The notes: generated by a model from the letters alone, not told the origin. A DNA stretch of 64,000 nt from Chryseobacterium rhizoplanae (GCF_900182655.1 NZ_FXTC01000008.1:124001-188000); one strand, 5' to 3'. Counted from the stretch's first letter, positions 10,274-19,543 are shown. Numbers and translations are program-made.

Positions 10274-10319
10274 AGTGACCTTTTTTCAACCTTTCTAACA
10301 GGTCACTGAATAGGTCACT
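10274..10319. repeat. Three copies of AGGTCACT near the integrase relic
   Basis: AGGTCACT occurs inverted at 10274-10281 and directly at 10300-10307 and 10312-10319; the two direct copies are 12 bases apart. The position between the tRNA-Asp 3' end and the integrase relic would suit arm-type recombinase binding sites, but this is inference. Confidence 0.5.
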
Positions 10320-10365
10320 TCCAGATTGTGGTTTTTTAGCTCCATTTGGAACATGCACAAAACAA

Positions 10366-10399
10366 AAAATGCTGTAAAACATCTATTTTACAGCATTTT
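10366..10399 (-). terminator. Hairpin terminator of the single tRNA-Asp gene
   Basis: A 14-base-pair stem (AAAATGCTGTAAAA pairing with TTTTACAGCATTTT) and a six-base loop lie downstream of the tRNA. The equivalent hairpin after the four-gene array at 27376-27409 differs by a compensating base pair (G-C here, A-T there), which supports a selected structure. Confidence 0.75.
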
Positions 10400-10422
10400 G
10401 TACTATTTTGATTGAATAGTTG

Positions 10423-10496
10423 CGATCCGGACGGGACTCGAACCCGCGACCTCCGCCGTGACAGGGCGGCATTCTAACCAGCTGAACTACCGGATC
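10423..10496 (-). tRNA. tRNA-Asp(GUC)
   Basis: 74 nucleotides including the discriminator base. The acceptor stem GATCCGG pairs with CCGGATC, the anticodon loop reads CTGTCAC with anticodon GTC, and the T-arm contains GGTTCGAGTCC. CCA is not encoded. The sequence is identical to the four tandem copies at 27.4-27.8 kb. It lies next to an integrase remnant and a relic of a second tRNA-Asp. Confidence 0.97.
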
Positions 10497-10545
10497 AATT
10501 TTTTTTAAGGTAAATTGACAAAACTTTTACAATCCGGACCGAATT
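10497..10545 (-). repeat. Array spacer and relic of a second tRNA-Asp 3' end
   Basis: The 34 bases after the tRNA match the spacers of the 27.5-27.8 kb array (AATTTTTTTTAAGG, TAAATTGACAAAACTT), and the following AATCCGGACCG matches the 3' end of the next tRNA-Asp before similarity is lost. This indicates that the single gene was once part of a tandem array. The following 100 bases hold a small hairpin (ATTTCTGA/TCAGAAAT, 10543-10561) but no intact tRNA. Confidence 0.6.
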
Positions 10546-10657
10546 TCTGATTTTCAGAAATACCCTATCCATCTGCTTTAAGTAACTCTCTTATTTAGTA
10601 AATGATCTGATAAATCACTTTCGTAAACAATCTACGAGCGTTTGTTTTTAACTGGTG

Positions 10658-10688
10658 CAAATATATAGCTTTTTTTAGTTTTTCCAAA
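10658..10688 (-). promoter_or_regulatory. Promoter upstream of the single tRNA-Asp
   Basis: The minus strand shows TTTG (10685-10688), exactly 19 bases, then TATATTTG (10658-10665): a full-consensus Bacteroidetes promoter. Transcription would start near 10651, about 155 bases before the tRNA. In the intact array the same distance is about 30 bases, so the extra length is close to one tRNA-plus-spacer unit. Confidence 0.7.
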
Positions 10689-10903
10689 GGAACCTATTCC
10701 TTTTCTTTTAAAGCTATTTGTAAAATACACATTTTCAAATATAAAAATTTCAGATATAACTGTTCTAAACACCTCTTAGCAGGTTACACTCAGAACATTG
10801 AAGAAAATTGATTATAAAACACACACAAAATCAACATTCTTATTGTTTTAAAATACAGGCATTTTAAAATATAACTCTAAAACACTACGCATCTTATTTA
10901 ATC
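10689..10903. other. AT-rich region after the capsule locus
   Basis: No gene is visible. A weak AT-only hairpin (TTTTAAAAT/ATTTTAAAA, 10846-10869) lies just beyond the stop of the last capsule gene and could mark its transcript end. The region separates the capsule genes from the tRNA promoter. Confidence 0.4.
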
Positions 10904-12088
10904 TTAAGCACGAAATTCTCTTTCTTTAATCAGTTTCCTGTATTCGCTTAATATAGCGTTCCAAATCACAGACTGCTCGAATCGATCTTCAATCATCGGT
11001 CGTGCATTCTTTTTTAATTTCTGATAATAATCTTTGTCTAAGATCATTTTCTCCATTTCTTCTCTAAGACTTTCGCTGTCTTTTACAGGAACAATTACTC
11101 CATTCTCGTTTTCTACAATGATTTCATTGCATCCATTGATATCAGAAACTATACTTGGCAATTCCATTGCTCCGGCCTGCATCACTACATTAGGGAACCC
11201 CTCGCGATAGCTTGGAAAAACCAGTGCATCAGAAATCGCAAAATAAGGACGAACATCTTTCTGAAAACCTACAGAGACAATGTCCGGGTTATTTTCTATT
11301 TCATTTAATGTTTCCGGATATAACGGATCCAGCTCCTGTTCCAAAGGACCTACCAGCAATAATTTTGAACGCTGCTGATTTTCCTGTTTATTTAAAGCAG
11401 AAAATGCTTTTATCAGTTCATTAATTCCTTTGTCTCCCACCAAACGCCCTACAAACACGAAAACGAAATCTGTGTCTTTTATTTTCAATTGTTGTTTTAG
11501 AAGACTTTTCTGATCATCTGAAACCTGTTCGGGTGAAAAGAATGAAGTATCAATTCCGTTTGATGAACCGTTTCCGATTACTTTAAGCTTGTATTTGTCT
11601 GTATATTTGTGCTCAATGATATAATCAGACAGCCCTTTTGAATTTGGGTACACCTGGGTTGCAGAAGCATAGGTTAATTTTTCAACAAGATCTAAAACCT
11701 GACGTTTCACCCCTGTTACCTCCATCAATGGTAAACCTGCTACTGTATGCAGCCTATGAGGAACTCCTGCCATTTTTGCGGCCAACATCCCTACAATACC
11801 AGCTTTAGGGGTATGGGTATGAACAATTTGTGGTTTCTCCTTTCTTAAAAACCGATAAGTACTCCATAAAGATTTGATATCTTTAAGAGGAGTAATCTTA
11901 CGAGACATATCAATCGCTATTACGTCTATTTCTTCATCTTTTTTCACTTCATCCAGTTCCTTACCTGGTGAGGAAACGCCTATTACATCAAAATGCTCTG
12001 ACATAAACCGATGCTGCCCTTTCAGTAGAATTTTTAAAGAAAGCGGCACTGTTGTAATCCGTACCAATTTAGTTTTCAACTCTTCCAT
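10904..12088 (-). CDS. Glycosyltransferase family 4 (capsule assembly)
   Basis: Retaining GT-B sugar transferase of 394 residues acting on the lipid-linked repeat unit at the inner face of the cytoplasmic membrane. The acceptor-side half has HTHTPKAGIVG (90-100). The donor half has VGRLVGDKG (213-221) and the nucleotide-sugar motif YREGFPN with Glu296 followed by VMQAGAMELP. It resembles capsular transferases that add the second sugar to an undecaprenyl carrier, but donor and acceptor cannot be read from sequence. It lies at the downstream end of the capsule locus, separated from it by an unusual 580-base gap, so it may have its own transcript. Confidence 0.9.
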   Translation of the reverse strand: MEELKTKLVRITTVPLSLKILLKGQHRFMSEHFDVIGVSSPGKELDEVKKDEEIDVIAIDMSRKITPLKDIKSLWSTYRFLRKEKPQIVHTHTPKAGIVGMLAAKMAGVPHRLHTVAGLPLMEVTGVKRQVLDLVEKLTYASATQVYPNSKGLSDYIIEHKYTDKYKLKVIGNGSSNGIDTSFFSPEQVSDDQKSLLKQQLKIKDTDFVFVFVGRLVGDKGINELIKAFSALNKQENQQRSKLLLVGPLEQELDPLYPETLNEIENNPDIVSVGFQKDVRPYFAISDALVFPSYREGFPNVVMQAGAMELPSIVSDINGCNEIIVENENGVIVPVKDSESLREEMEKMILDKDYYQKLKKNARPMIEDRFEQSVIWNAILSEYRKLIKEREFRA

Positions 12089-12672
12089 TTTTTTTATTAT
12101 TATTTCTATAAAATCTAGAACTAATTAATAAATTTCTCATAAATCTATTGTGTGTTGTTGTTTTTTACTCATTTATTTTCAATTCACTTATTTGTGATTT
12201 TACAAAAGACAATATATTACTTTATGAACCACTACCAATCCAAAACTTTGTTTCAAACAGAACTTAGTTTTGGATTAACATTGCATCATTACTGTCCGGG
12301 AAAATCATTAATTTTCCGGTTTGTTTACGTGTTTTTTGAGATTTAATAGCTTTGTGGCAGAGATAAATGTGCATCATCTTCACATCTTCGCCAGCTATTT
12401 ATTGGTAATTGAATACCTTGATGTCATCTATTCTACGTTAGATGATTTGATTGTTTACAGAATATTTCAGTTTTTCAAGTTTCATAAGCAATTTCATTAT
12501 ATTTTTAACATCCGGGAATATTAAAAAATTTCTATTTCAATTTTAAGTCTTTTTAAGCAATATACCACAAGCAAAAATCTTTCCATTATCACTTTTTTGG
12601 GAAAAATTATTATTATTTATGAAATAAGTATATTTTGTATATTATATTTTTTCATTTCAAAAACAAAAGTAA
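12089..12672. other. 584-base AT-rich gap inside the capsule locus
   Basis: No convincing gene. It contains a perfect 11-base inverted repeat (AATCCAAAACT at 12237-12247, AGTTTTGGATT at 12266-12276) with an 18-base loop, and then about 250 bases that are less AT-rich than the flanks but have only short frames. A decayed gene or small mobile-element remnant is possible. I cannot identify it. Confidence 0.45.
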
Positions 12673-13779
12673 TTATTGATTGTATTTTATTTTTTGCTGT
12701 GAAAATTTTTGTAAATCCGTTACAATTCCTTTATTATCTTTATGATCAGATTTAAAATCATTTACCTTCAAATTAATATTATCCAAAGATGAATTCTTGT
12801 ATAAGAAATTAAAAGGTACTTTGTTGTATTTTAAGTCAATACCTGAAAAAACAATATTCCCCATCAATTTCTTTTTAGAATCATTTTTCTGGTTAGAATA
12901 GGAAATTCCACTTTTGGAATAAAAATCTTTAAAATTTTCAATAACCACATTAACGTTGTTGGCGTTAGTATCCCCTCTTAACCTAGCTAAATAAAAGGCA
13001 AGCCCGCTCACCTCATTATTAAATGTTATAATTGATTGTAATGAGATATTTACTTTTTTATTATCAGGAGTATTAGGTTCTATATCTATACCGGTTTTAG
13101 GATTAGCTCCATTTGTATTTGAAACCACTAAATTCTGCAGCAAAATATTGTCCCCGCTTATAACAGAAATTCCGTTTCTTCGGTTATTATCAATAAGACC
13201 GCCTATTACAGAAATATTATTGGAGAAACCATTCCCCCCTATATAGATACCATCTCCCCAACAGTCTTTGATGACAGGATTATAAACTTTTACATTTACA
13301 GCATCTTTAATATTTATTCCCATACCCCATTCTCCTGTTTTCCCTGTATGAACAGTTCTATCTCCTACAATATCAGGGTTATATATACTGACATTTTTCT
13401 TTCCTGTAATATCAATTATAGCATACCCCTGATTATTGGATGCCTTCAGTTTCAATTGAGAATTATCATCAAATAATAAGGTAGTATTATCTTTTAGTTG
13501 AAGTCCTTTATCATTAACTAAAATAGGGAAATTGGGTAGTAAAACAGTTACATTTTCATTAATTGCTTTTTGAATATATGCTGTATAATCTTCTGATCCG
13601 TCTTTTTTGTAATTATTGGGAAGAAGTTTTACAGCTTCAAAAGATTTTGCTTTTAAAGTATTGAAAGATGAAGTAACTTCAGTTTTTTTAATATAAGTAT
13701 CAGGGACATCTTTGTAACTAAACTTTCCCTGCGCACATGATAAATTAACTATAAGTAAAGAAATTAATAGGCTTCTCAT
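12673..13779 (-). CDS. Right-handed beta-helix lipoprotein, polysaccharide-lyase-like
   Basis: A 368-residue exported protein. The N-terminus MRSLLISLLIVNLSCAQ looks like a lipoprotein signal with the modified Cys at 15. The body is a series of short Asn/Gly-rich turns (VSIYNPDIVG, GDGIYIGGNG, NNRRNGISVI, SNTNGANPKTGIDIEP) typical of pectate-lyase/glycosidase beta-helices. Such proteins in capsule loci often cut or edit the polymer. I see no certain catalytic residues, so the reaction is unknown. Its start overlaps the upstream glycosyltransferase stop by four bases, so it is part of the capsule operon. Confidence 0.8.
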   Translation of the reverse strand: MRSLLISLLIVNLSCAQGKFSYKDVPDTYIKKTEVTSSFNTLKAKSFEAVKLLPNNYKKDGSEDYTAYIQKAINENVTVLLPNFPILVNDKGLQLKDNTTLLFDDNSQLKLKASNNQGYAIIDITGKKNVSIYNPDIVGDRTVHTGKTGEWGMGINIKDAVNVKVYNPVIKDCWGDGIYIGGNGFSNNISVIGGLIDNNRRNGISVISGDNILLQNLVVSNTNGANPKTGIDIEPNTPDNKKVNISLQSIITFNNEVSGLAFYLARLRGDTNANNVNVVIENFKDFYSKSGISYSNQKNDSKKKLMGNIVFSGIDLKYNKVPFNFLYKNSSLDNINLKVNDFKSDHKDNKGIVTDLQKFSQQKIKYNQ

Positions 13780-14861
13780 AATGTATAATATATTTCACGA
13801 TAATATTTTGCAATTTCTTCAATTGAGAAATTTTTTGATCTATAAAAACATTTTTCGGCAGTTGTGTTGTAAAAAGATGAATTTGAATGTAATTTTTCAA
13901 TTACTTCAACTAAATCTTTCTCCTTTCCTCCATCAAATAATATTCCATATTCTGAAACTACTTCTGAAAGTCCCGGAACATTTGAAGCAACCACAGGCTT
14001 ATTACACGCCATACCTTCTACTGCTACAATACCAAAACCTTCATAATGTGATGATACCACCACTACATCGCTCATTTTGATGAGCTCAGCAATATTGGCC
14101 TGGTTACCTAAAAAAAAGGCTCTATTTTCCAAACCACTATTCTTAACAAGTTCTTTGCAGTTTTCTAACTCCGGCCCGTCTCCTACGAACATTGCTTTTA
14201 CATGAGAAGGTAACAATGTAAGTGCCCTGATCAAGGTAGGCTGGTCTTTGGCAGCTCTAAAACTTGCTACCTGTATTAATAAAAAATCTTTATCAGATAA
14301 ATTATACGCTGTCCGGGAATGAGCTTTTGAATTATAAAATCTACTAAGATTTACTCCATTATTTATGACCTTCATTTTCGCCTTAAACTCAGATCCCAAA
14401 TGTTGAATAAGATTTTTTTCTGTGGATTCCGAAATACAGATAATAGAATTTAATTTGGAGTAAATAAATTTTTCTATTCTTTTAAAATACCATTTAGACC
14501 TTCTGTTATTTTCGGTACTATGTTCTGTAAATATTAACTTTTGCTTTCCAGAAAAGAAAAGTTTAGACAATACTCCCCAATATAGTGTAGGAAATAAATG
14601 CAAATGTATAACATCCGCATGTGCCACTATTTTACTTATAAAAAAAGGTATCCGGATGTCATATAGACTTTTTGAAGGAATTACTTCAATTTTTATTTTC
14701 CCATTATTTTCTACTTCTTTTTTTAGAGAGGTATCAATATCGTCTAATAATAACAAGTGTATTTCGTCTGAACCTCCTTCAGATAACTCGGTGCAAAGAT
14801 CAACTACTAATCTTTCAGCACCGCCAAATCTTAAACTATTTATTATATGATATACTTTCAT
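13776..14861 (-). CDS. Glycosyltransferase family 4
   Basis: A 361-residue GT-B enzyme. It opens with MKVYHIINSLRFGGAERLVVDL, the glycine-rich N-terminal loop of the family, and has VASFRAAKDQPTLIRAL, VGDGPELENCK and the donor motif HYEGFGIVAVEGMACNKPVVAS. It should add one sugar to the growing repeat unit in the cytoplasm. It overlaps the upstream polymerase gene by 26 bases and the downstream lipoprotein gene by 4, so translation is likely coupled. Sugar specificity is not predictable. Confidence 0.9.
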   Translation of the reverse strand: MKVYHIINSLRFGGAERLVVDLCTELSEGGSDEIHLLLLDDIDTSLKKEVENNGKIKIEVIPSKSLYDIRIPFFISKIVAHADVIHLHLFPTLYWGVLSKLFFSGKQKLIFTEHSTENNRRSKWYFKRIEKFIYSKLNSIICISESTEKNLIQHLGSEFKAKMKVINNGVNLSRFYNSKAHSRTAYNLSDKDFLLIQVASFRAAKDQPTLIRALTLLPSHVKAMFVGDGPELENCKELVKNSGLENRAFFLGNQANIAELIKMSDVVVVSSHYEGFGIVAVEGMACNKPVVASNVPGLSEVVSEYGILFDGGKEKDLVEVIEKLHSNSSFYNTTAEKCFYRSKNFSIEEIAKYYREIYYTL

Positions 14862-16149
14862 TATTATTGAGTGTTCCGATAATCAGAATAAGTGGGATAA
14901 CTATATAATGTGTATTTATAAATGATGCATGGAAGTTTCCTCCAACAAGCATCAATAAAAAAAGAAAAAACAAAATCGGTTGTCTTTTTAAACCCTTAAA
15001 CCATACAACAATTAGAAATAATAATAGCAGCAAGGTAAAAATAACTCCATACTGCACCAGAAAATCTAAAATAAAATTATGGGGTAACATAGATTTTGAA
15101 GTCTCACTAAAGCCCAAAAACCTGGAACCAAACCAGAAGTTTTTATAAAAATAGTTCAGGGCATTCAAATAATTGTCTAAACGTCCGGAATCATTAGATA
15201 AATTGGTTGTTCTATTTAAAGAATATATGTATAATATGGTTTTAATCAGGGGAAAACCCACAATTAATGATATCACAATAATTTTTATATTCCTCAGGTA
15301 TATAAGTAAAAAGAAAAGAGCTATAAAAAGAGCTGCTATACCGGATCTTCCGGAAGTTAATACACTGGTTCCAACAGTAAAAAGCATGAAAATGATACTC
15401 CATTTATAATTAATGATGTACCTCTTAGTTAAGAATCCATAAAATAAGATCAAAGAGGCGCTTGATAAATAGATAGATGAAATACTATAATCATAAAACA
15501 GACCGGCAAAACCAGTTCTGGATTTACCAAACTGATTCTGAACGCCCAGATAATTTATTCCAAGGATTTTCAAAGACAGATATTGAATTAATACCATTAA
15601 ACCTGCCACTGATGCTGCGAAAACATAGAATTTCATCATCGAAGAAACAGTCAGGTCGGACATTTTTAACTTGATTAACGCTATTATAATTATTAGTAAA
15701 AATAACAGTGTTTTTATCAATGTTTCGACCAAAATTTTCGGATAATTGGACTGATTAAAAAAATAAACACCCAAACAAAACAACAATAACCCTAGCCCTA
15801 AAATTTGAATGAGCAAGTTCTTTTTTGAAGAAAAGTTACTGGTAAGTAATACACAGATAAATATAAATTGAATAATAATAAAAAGGCTGAAAAAGCTACT
15901 TCCCACTAAAGGGCTGAAGCTGAAAGGTAAAGTTAATATTAAACAAATAGTAAGTGCTTCATTAACGGTAGCCCTTTTACGTATACGATTAAAGTAAAAA
16001 AGAAATAATAGAATAGATAAACCGCCTACTACTATCTGGTTTAAATTAAACATATATAATATTGAAATCACAAAACATATAGATGTACCTATAAGGTAAT
16101 CAGATTTTGTGAATTTATCTATAGTATTATTTATTTCCAATCTTTTCAT
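14836..16149 (-). CDS. O-antigen/capsule polymerase (Wzy-like) membrane protein
   Basis: A 437-residue protein made almost wholly of hydrophobic segments, about 11-12 by eye, with a larger extracytoplasmic loop containing NRTTNLSNDSGRLDNYLNAL and a GFSETSKSMLPHN segment. This pattern is that of the O-antigen ligase/polymerase superfamily. Next to a flippase and Wzc it is best read as the polymerase that joins lipid-linked repeat units in the periplasm. Sequence identity within this family is always low, so the call is from topology and context. It overlaps the genes on both sides. Confidence 0.8.
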   Translation of the reverse strand: MKRLEINNTIDKFTKSDYLIGTSICFVISILYMFNLNQIVVGGLSILLFLFYFNRIRKRATVNEALTICLILTLPFSFSPLVGSSFFSLFIIIQFIFICVLLTSNFSSKKNLLIQILGLGLLLFCLGVYFFNQSNYPKILVETLIKTLLFLLIIIIALIKLKMSDLTVSSMMKFYVFAASVAGLMVLIQYLSLKILGINYLGVQNQFGKSRTGFAGLFYDYSISSIYLSSASLILFYGFLTKRYIINYKWSIIFMLFTVGTSVLTSGRSGIAALFIALFFLLIYLRNIKIIVISLIVGFPLIKTILYIYSLNRTTNLSNDSGRLDNYLNALNYFYKNFWFGSRFLGFSETSKSMLPHNFILDFLVQYGVIFTLLLLLFLIVVWFKGLKRQPILFFLFLLMLVGGNFHASFINTHYIVIPLILIIGTLNNNESISYNK

Positions 16150-17146
16150 TTATCAATTCATATATTCCAAAAAAAGTTAATTTACTAAATGCTAACTTCA
16201 TTAACTGAGTAAATGGCAACCTTTTTAAGTTAAATAATAAAATTTTAAGATATCTTTTACCTAAAACACAATTAACATTGAATTTATTATTCGGATAATT
16301 TGATTTCAGGTCTAAAGATAGCTTCTTAAAAAAGGAAAGAATAAAATCCACTGAAAAGTCTTCAAAACTAATATTTCTAATCTTATCAGATAAAGACAGA
16401 ATATAAATAAAATCTAATTCTTTTTGGTCTAAAATAATATTCTGCTGCTGTAAAGCCAGCTGCTGAATATTAGATATTGTTCTCTTTCTCTGTTCTATCT
16501 GGCCGGAACCGATATTGGTCTGGCTATTGGGAGTATCTCTATAATACAACAAAGGCATTCTAAAATTATATCCTTTGCCATATTGCAGAATTTTAATCCA
16601 CAATTGATAATCTTCAGCATACTTATAATCCTTTTCAAAAAAAAGATTGTTCTCTTTAATTATACCTGCCCTGAACATCACTGCCGGATGGGTAAAAGGG
16701 GTACTGAAAATTGAATGTATTCTAATTGATGTATCATCAACCGGAAGCACACTCAGGTGAAAATGAGAAATAGAATCGGCAAATTCCTTTCTGGATGAAC
16801 TACAGATAATATATTCCGGATTCTTCTCCATGAAATCTATCTGCATTTGAAAACGCAATGAATGGCATATATCATCAGCATCCATTCTGGCAATATATTC
16901 ACCTTTTGATAATAAGATCCCTTTATTCAAAGTTTCTATTAATCCTAAATTCTTTTCATTTTCAATGTATCTTATCCTATCATCATTATAGCTTAATATG
17001 ATTTCTTTTGTAAAATCTATGGAGCCGTCATTAATAACCAGCAATTCAAAGTCTTTAAAACTTTGTGCCAGGATACTGTCTATCGCTGTTCTAAGATACT
17101 GTTCAGCATTATATGCAGGTAAAATTACCGAAATTTTAGGACTCAT
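16127..17146 (-). CDS. Glycosyltransferase family 2
   Basis: Inverting GT-A transferase of 339 residues. The N-terminal domain has SVILPAYNAEQYLRTAIDS, LLVINDGSIDFT and ARMDADDICH, where the DAD triad binds the metal-nucleotide sugar. EDYQLWIKI further on is the usual catalytic-base region (ED). The C-terminal third has no motif I recognise. It acts in the cytoplasm on the repeat unit. It overlaps the polymerase (downstream) by 23 bases and the pyruvyltransferase (upstream) by 11. Confidence 0.92.
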   Translation of the reverse strand: MSPKISVILPAYNAEQYLRTAIDSILAQSFKDFELLVINDGSIDFTKEIILSYNDDRIRYIENEKNLGLIETLNKGILLSKGEYIARMDADDICHSLRFQMQIDFMEKNPEYIICSSSRKEFADSISHFHLSVLPVDDTSIRIHSIFSTPFTHPAVMFRAGIIKENNLFFEKDYKYAEDYQLWIKILQYGKGYNFRMPLLYYRDTPNSQTNIGSGQIEQRKRTISNIQQLALQQQNIILDQKELDFIYILSLSDKIRNISFEDFSVDFILSFFKKLSLDLKSNYPNNKFNVNCVLGKRYLKILLFNLKRLPFTQLMKLAFSKLTFFGIYELINEKIGNK

Positions 17147-18131
17147 TTTTTACATAAAGTTTAACATTATTAAAATTCTTCAGCCATGCATCGTAAAAAT
17201 TTTTACTTTTCCCATAAACGTTATCTAAGATAACAACTTCTTTATCCAATAAGATACTGAGGATCAAACCATGCAAACGGGTTGTATATACTTTATGATA
17301 TTGATTGATGAACTCCTTTCCGCGGTTGATGTGCAGATCCATTCCATTCTTCTTTTTGAATCCGTAAGCATTATCAATTATTAAAGAAGAGGCGGGCAGA
17401 TACTTGATGACTTTTGAAAGCTTACCGTCCAGAGCTTCTACATAATTGGTAATGGTATTCATTCTCTTTGAGGAAGAATTGTAAGTTGGCCAATCTTTTA
17501 TATCATATTCACCTTCAATGACATTCTGAAAAGAATCTTTACTTGCTTCTGCATCAGTTCTGTTCAGATATAAGTTCTTTCTCGTTTCAGGAGAATTGGT
17601 CTTAATATCAGCATCAAAATCTAAAAAGAAAGCCATATCCGGTGCTAATTTTAATTTTTCTTCATTAAAATTAGCTTTTAAAGTATCATATGAAGGCTGG
17701 TCTCTTACCAATACGTGAAGATCACGATGATTGTTGAAAATAGCAAAATCTCTTTTTAAATTTGCTTCGCTATTGTAATGTACTGTTTGAGGCAGAACAA
17801 TAATCCTATTATTAGGAAAATTTTCAATGATATATCTTTTGAAACTTTGACTTGATTCATATATATCACCAAAGTTTCCTCCTCCGTGCAGCAGAATAAT
17901 TATCTTCTCAGATTTTATATCACTTTTTTTGAAAGTATATCTGTTGTACTGCCCAATACATTTATGAGCTAATGTTTTAAAAAATTCTAATTCTCCTTTC
18001 CAAATTAAAGAATCTCCAATATTTCTGTGGTTAGGTATATCCAACAGGATAAAATCATTATCAATGAGAGGAGTAAGCTGAGCAGATATTATATTTTTTA
18101 ATTGTCTTATATTTTCTTTATTGGAATTCAT
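17136..18131 (-). CDS. Polysaccharide pyruvyl transferase family protein
   Basis: A 331-residue member of the CsaB/ExoV family, which transfers a pyruvate ketal from phosphoenolpyruvate to a sugar of the repeat unit. Visible motifs are HGGGNFGDIYE, NNRIIVLPQTVHY, VRDQPSYDTLK, LAPDMAFFLD and, near the end, TTRLHGLILSILLDKEVVI, the conserved C-terminal RLHG signature. Pyruvylation would give the capsule acidic groups. It follows the flippase gene by two bases. Members of this family can also be ordinary glycosyltransferase-like enzymes, so substrate is open. Confidence 0.85.
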   Translation of the reverse strand: MNSNKENIRQLKNIISAQLTPLIDNDFILLDIPNHRNIGDSLIWKGELEFFKTLAHKCIGQYNRYTFKKSDIKSEKIIILLHGGGNFGDIYESSQSFKRYIIENFPNNRIIVLPQTVHYNSEANLKRDFAIFNNHRDLHVLVRDQPSYDTLKANFNEEKLKLAPDMAFFLDFDADIKTNSPETRKNLYLNRTDAEASKDSFQNVIEGEYDIKDWPTYNSSSKRMNTITNYVEALDGKLSKVIKYLPASSLIIDNAYGFKKKNGMDLHINRGKEFINQYHKVYTTRLHGLILSILLDKEVVILDNVYGKSKNFYDAWLKNFNNVKLYVKNES

Positions 18132-18133
18132 AT

Positions 18134-19543
18134 TTATTTTTTTAGAGAATTTAGTTTATTAAAGACTTTTTTAAAAATATCTTTATTAAAATAACCGAAC
18201 AGGCACAACGACAATACCGTTAATGATATTGAAATTAAATGGCTACTGTTGACGTATAACAGAATAATTATACCAAAAACTACCAACAGCTGTATGATAA
18301 AAGACTTAATATCTATATCCAATTTTAAGATCTCAGCAGTTTGTCTATATCTTATAACAAACATAACAAAGAAGCTGACAAATGTTCCTAAAGCAGGTGC
18401 ATAAAGACCAATATACTTAATAAAAGCCATTGAAATAAATACATTCACCAATGCTCCTATCATACTTGTAATAAAAATCCCCTTCGTTGATTTCGTTTTC
18501 AGGTAAATAGCGCCTAAAAAGCCGGAAATTGAAGAAAAACAAGATCCTATATACAGAAGAGTAGCATATTTCCAGGATTCATAAAATTTTGAATCAAATA
18601 AAATTTCCGTAATTAATGGGGTCGCAGCTATTAAAATAGTTGATAATCCAATATTTACAGCAATATATTTATTAAACAGCTTTGAGAAAAAGGGATTATT
18701 GGGATCATTTCCGGAGATTGCCATATCCTGCCAGGCCAGCATAAAGACGGTATTAAAGATCGTCAGAATAGCGGGAAGTCTTGCAGAAACGGCATAAATA
18801 CCATTATCCTCTATTGTCAGAAATTTTAAAATAATATATCTGTCTGAAGCATTGATGACCCACCAGCTTATAGAGTTCAATATTAATGGAAGTGAGTAAA
18901 ATAGAATCTGCTTTTGTAATGGATAATTAATTTTTATACTAACATATTTCTTAAACAGGAAGCTTACCTTAAACAACATCAATAAAATTGCAATAAAATT
19001 ACTGATAAAAAGTGCATAAAATATTCCCTGTACCTTATCATGAAATATATCTGTCAGTAAGAAAAGTAAACTAAAGGAAAATATAAAAAAACTATTTATA
19101 ATCCCTATAAATGAATAGTATCTCGTTAACCCCAATCCTCTTAATATTTGCTGAAAAAAAGGCAATAAACAGGAGCTTATAATCAGCAGTGACAATTCTT
19201 TCTGGTAAGGAATATGATAAAAGTACCCCGCTAGATAAAGCAACAGTTCAAAGCTGATGAAGGAAATCAATAGCAGAATACTACATTGCTTAAAAATATT
19301 ATCAATATAATTTTCTTTTTCGTTTTCCTTGTCCAGAAACCAGCGATAAATGGCCTCATTCATCTGCAAAGAAACAAAAGGAACTAATAAATTGACACTA
19401 GTGAGCACTAAGTCATATTCCCCTAATTCTTTCCTGGAAAGGTAGTAGGAATAAATAGGAATTAATAGAAAAGATAAAATCTTAGATCCAAAATTACCAA
19501 TGGTATATATTAATGTACTTTTTAGTAAAGTATTGCTATTCAT
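18134..19543 (-). CDS. Wzx-type polysaccharide flippase
   Basis: A 469-residue integral membrane protein with about 12-14 hydrophobic segments of the MOP (MATE-like) fold. It starts LLKSTLIYTIGNFGSKILSFL, the usual Wzx N-terminus, and contains YYLSRKELGEYDL and SISWWVINASDRYIILKFL, both typical of the family. It would turn the completed undecaprenyl-linked repeat unit from the cytoplasmic to the periplasmic face. It lies between the nucleotide-sugar genes and the glycosyltransferases, the common order in Wzy-dependent loci. Confidence 0.9.
   Translation of the reverse strand: MNSNTLLKSTLIYTIGNFGSKILSFLLIPIYSYYLSRKELGEYDLVLTSVNLLVPFVSLQMNEAIYRWFLDKENEKENYIDNIFKQCSILLLISFISFELLLYLAGYFYHIPYQKELSLLIISSCLLPFFQQILRGLGLTRYYSFIGIINSFFIFSFSLLFLLTDIFHDKVQGIFYALFISNFIAILLMLFKVSFLFKKYVSIKINYPLQKQILFYSLPLILNSISWWVINASDRYIILKFLTIEDNGIYAVSARLPAILTIFNTVFMLAWQDMAISGNDPNNPFFSKLFNKYIAVNIGLSTILIAATPLITEILFDSKFYESWKYATLLYIGSCFSSISGFLGAIYLKTKSTKGIFITSMIGALVNVFISMAFIKYIGLYAPALGTFVSFFVMFVIRYRQTAEILKLDIDIKSFIIQLLVVFGIIILLYVNSSHLISISLTVLSLCLFGYFNKDIFKKVFNKLNSLKK

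Noticed and set aside
12152..12524. Two plus-strand frames of 64 and 67 codons in the capsule gap
   Set aside because: No start signal, no recognisable composition and overlap with an inverted repeat. They look like chance frames.
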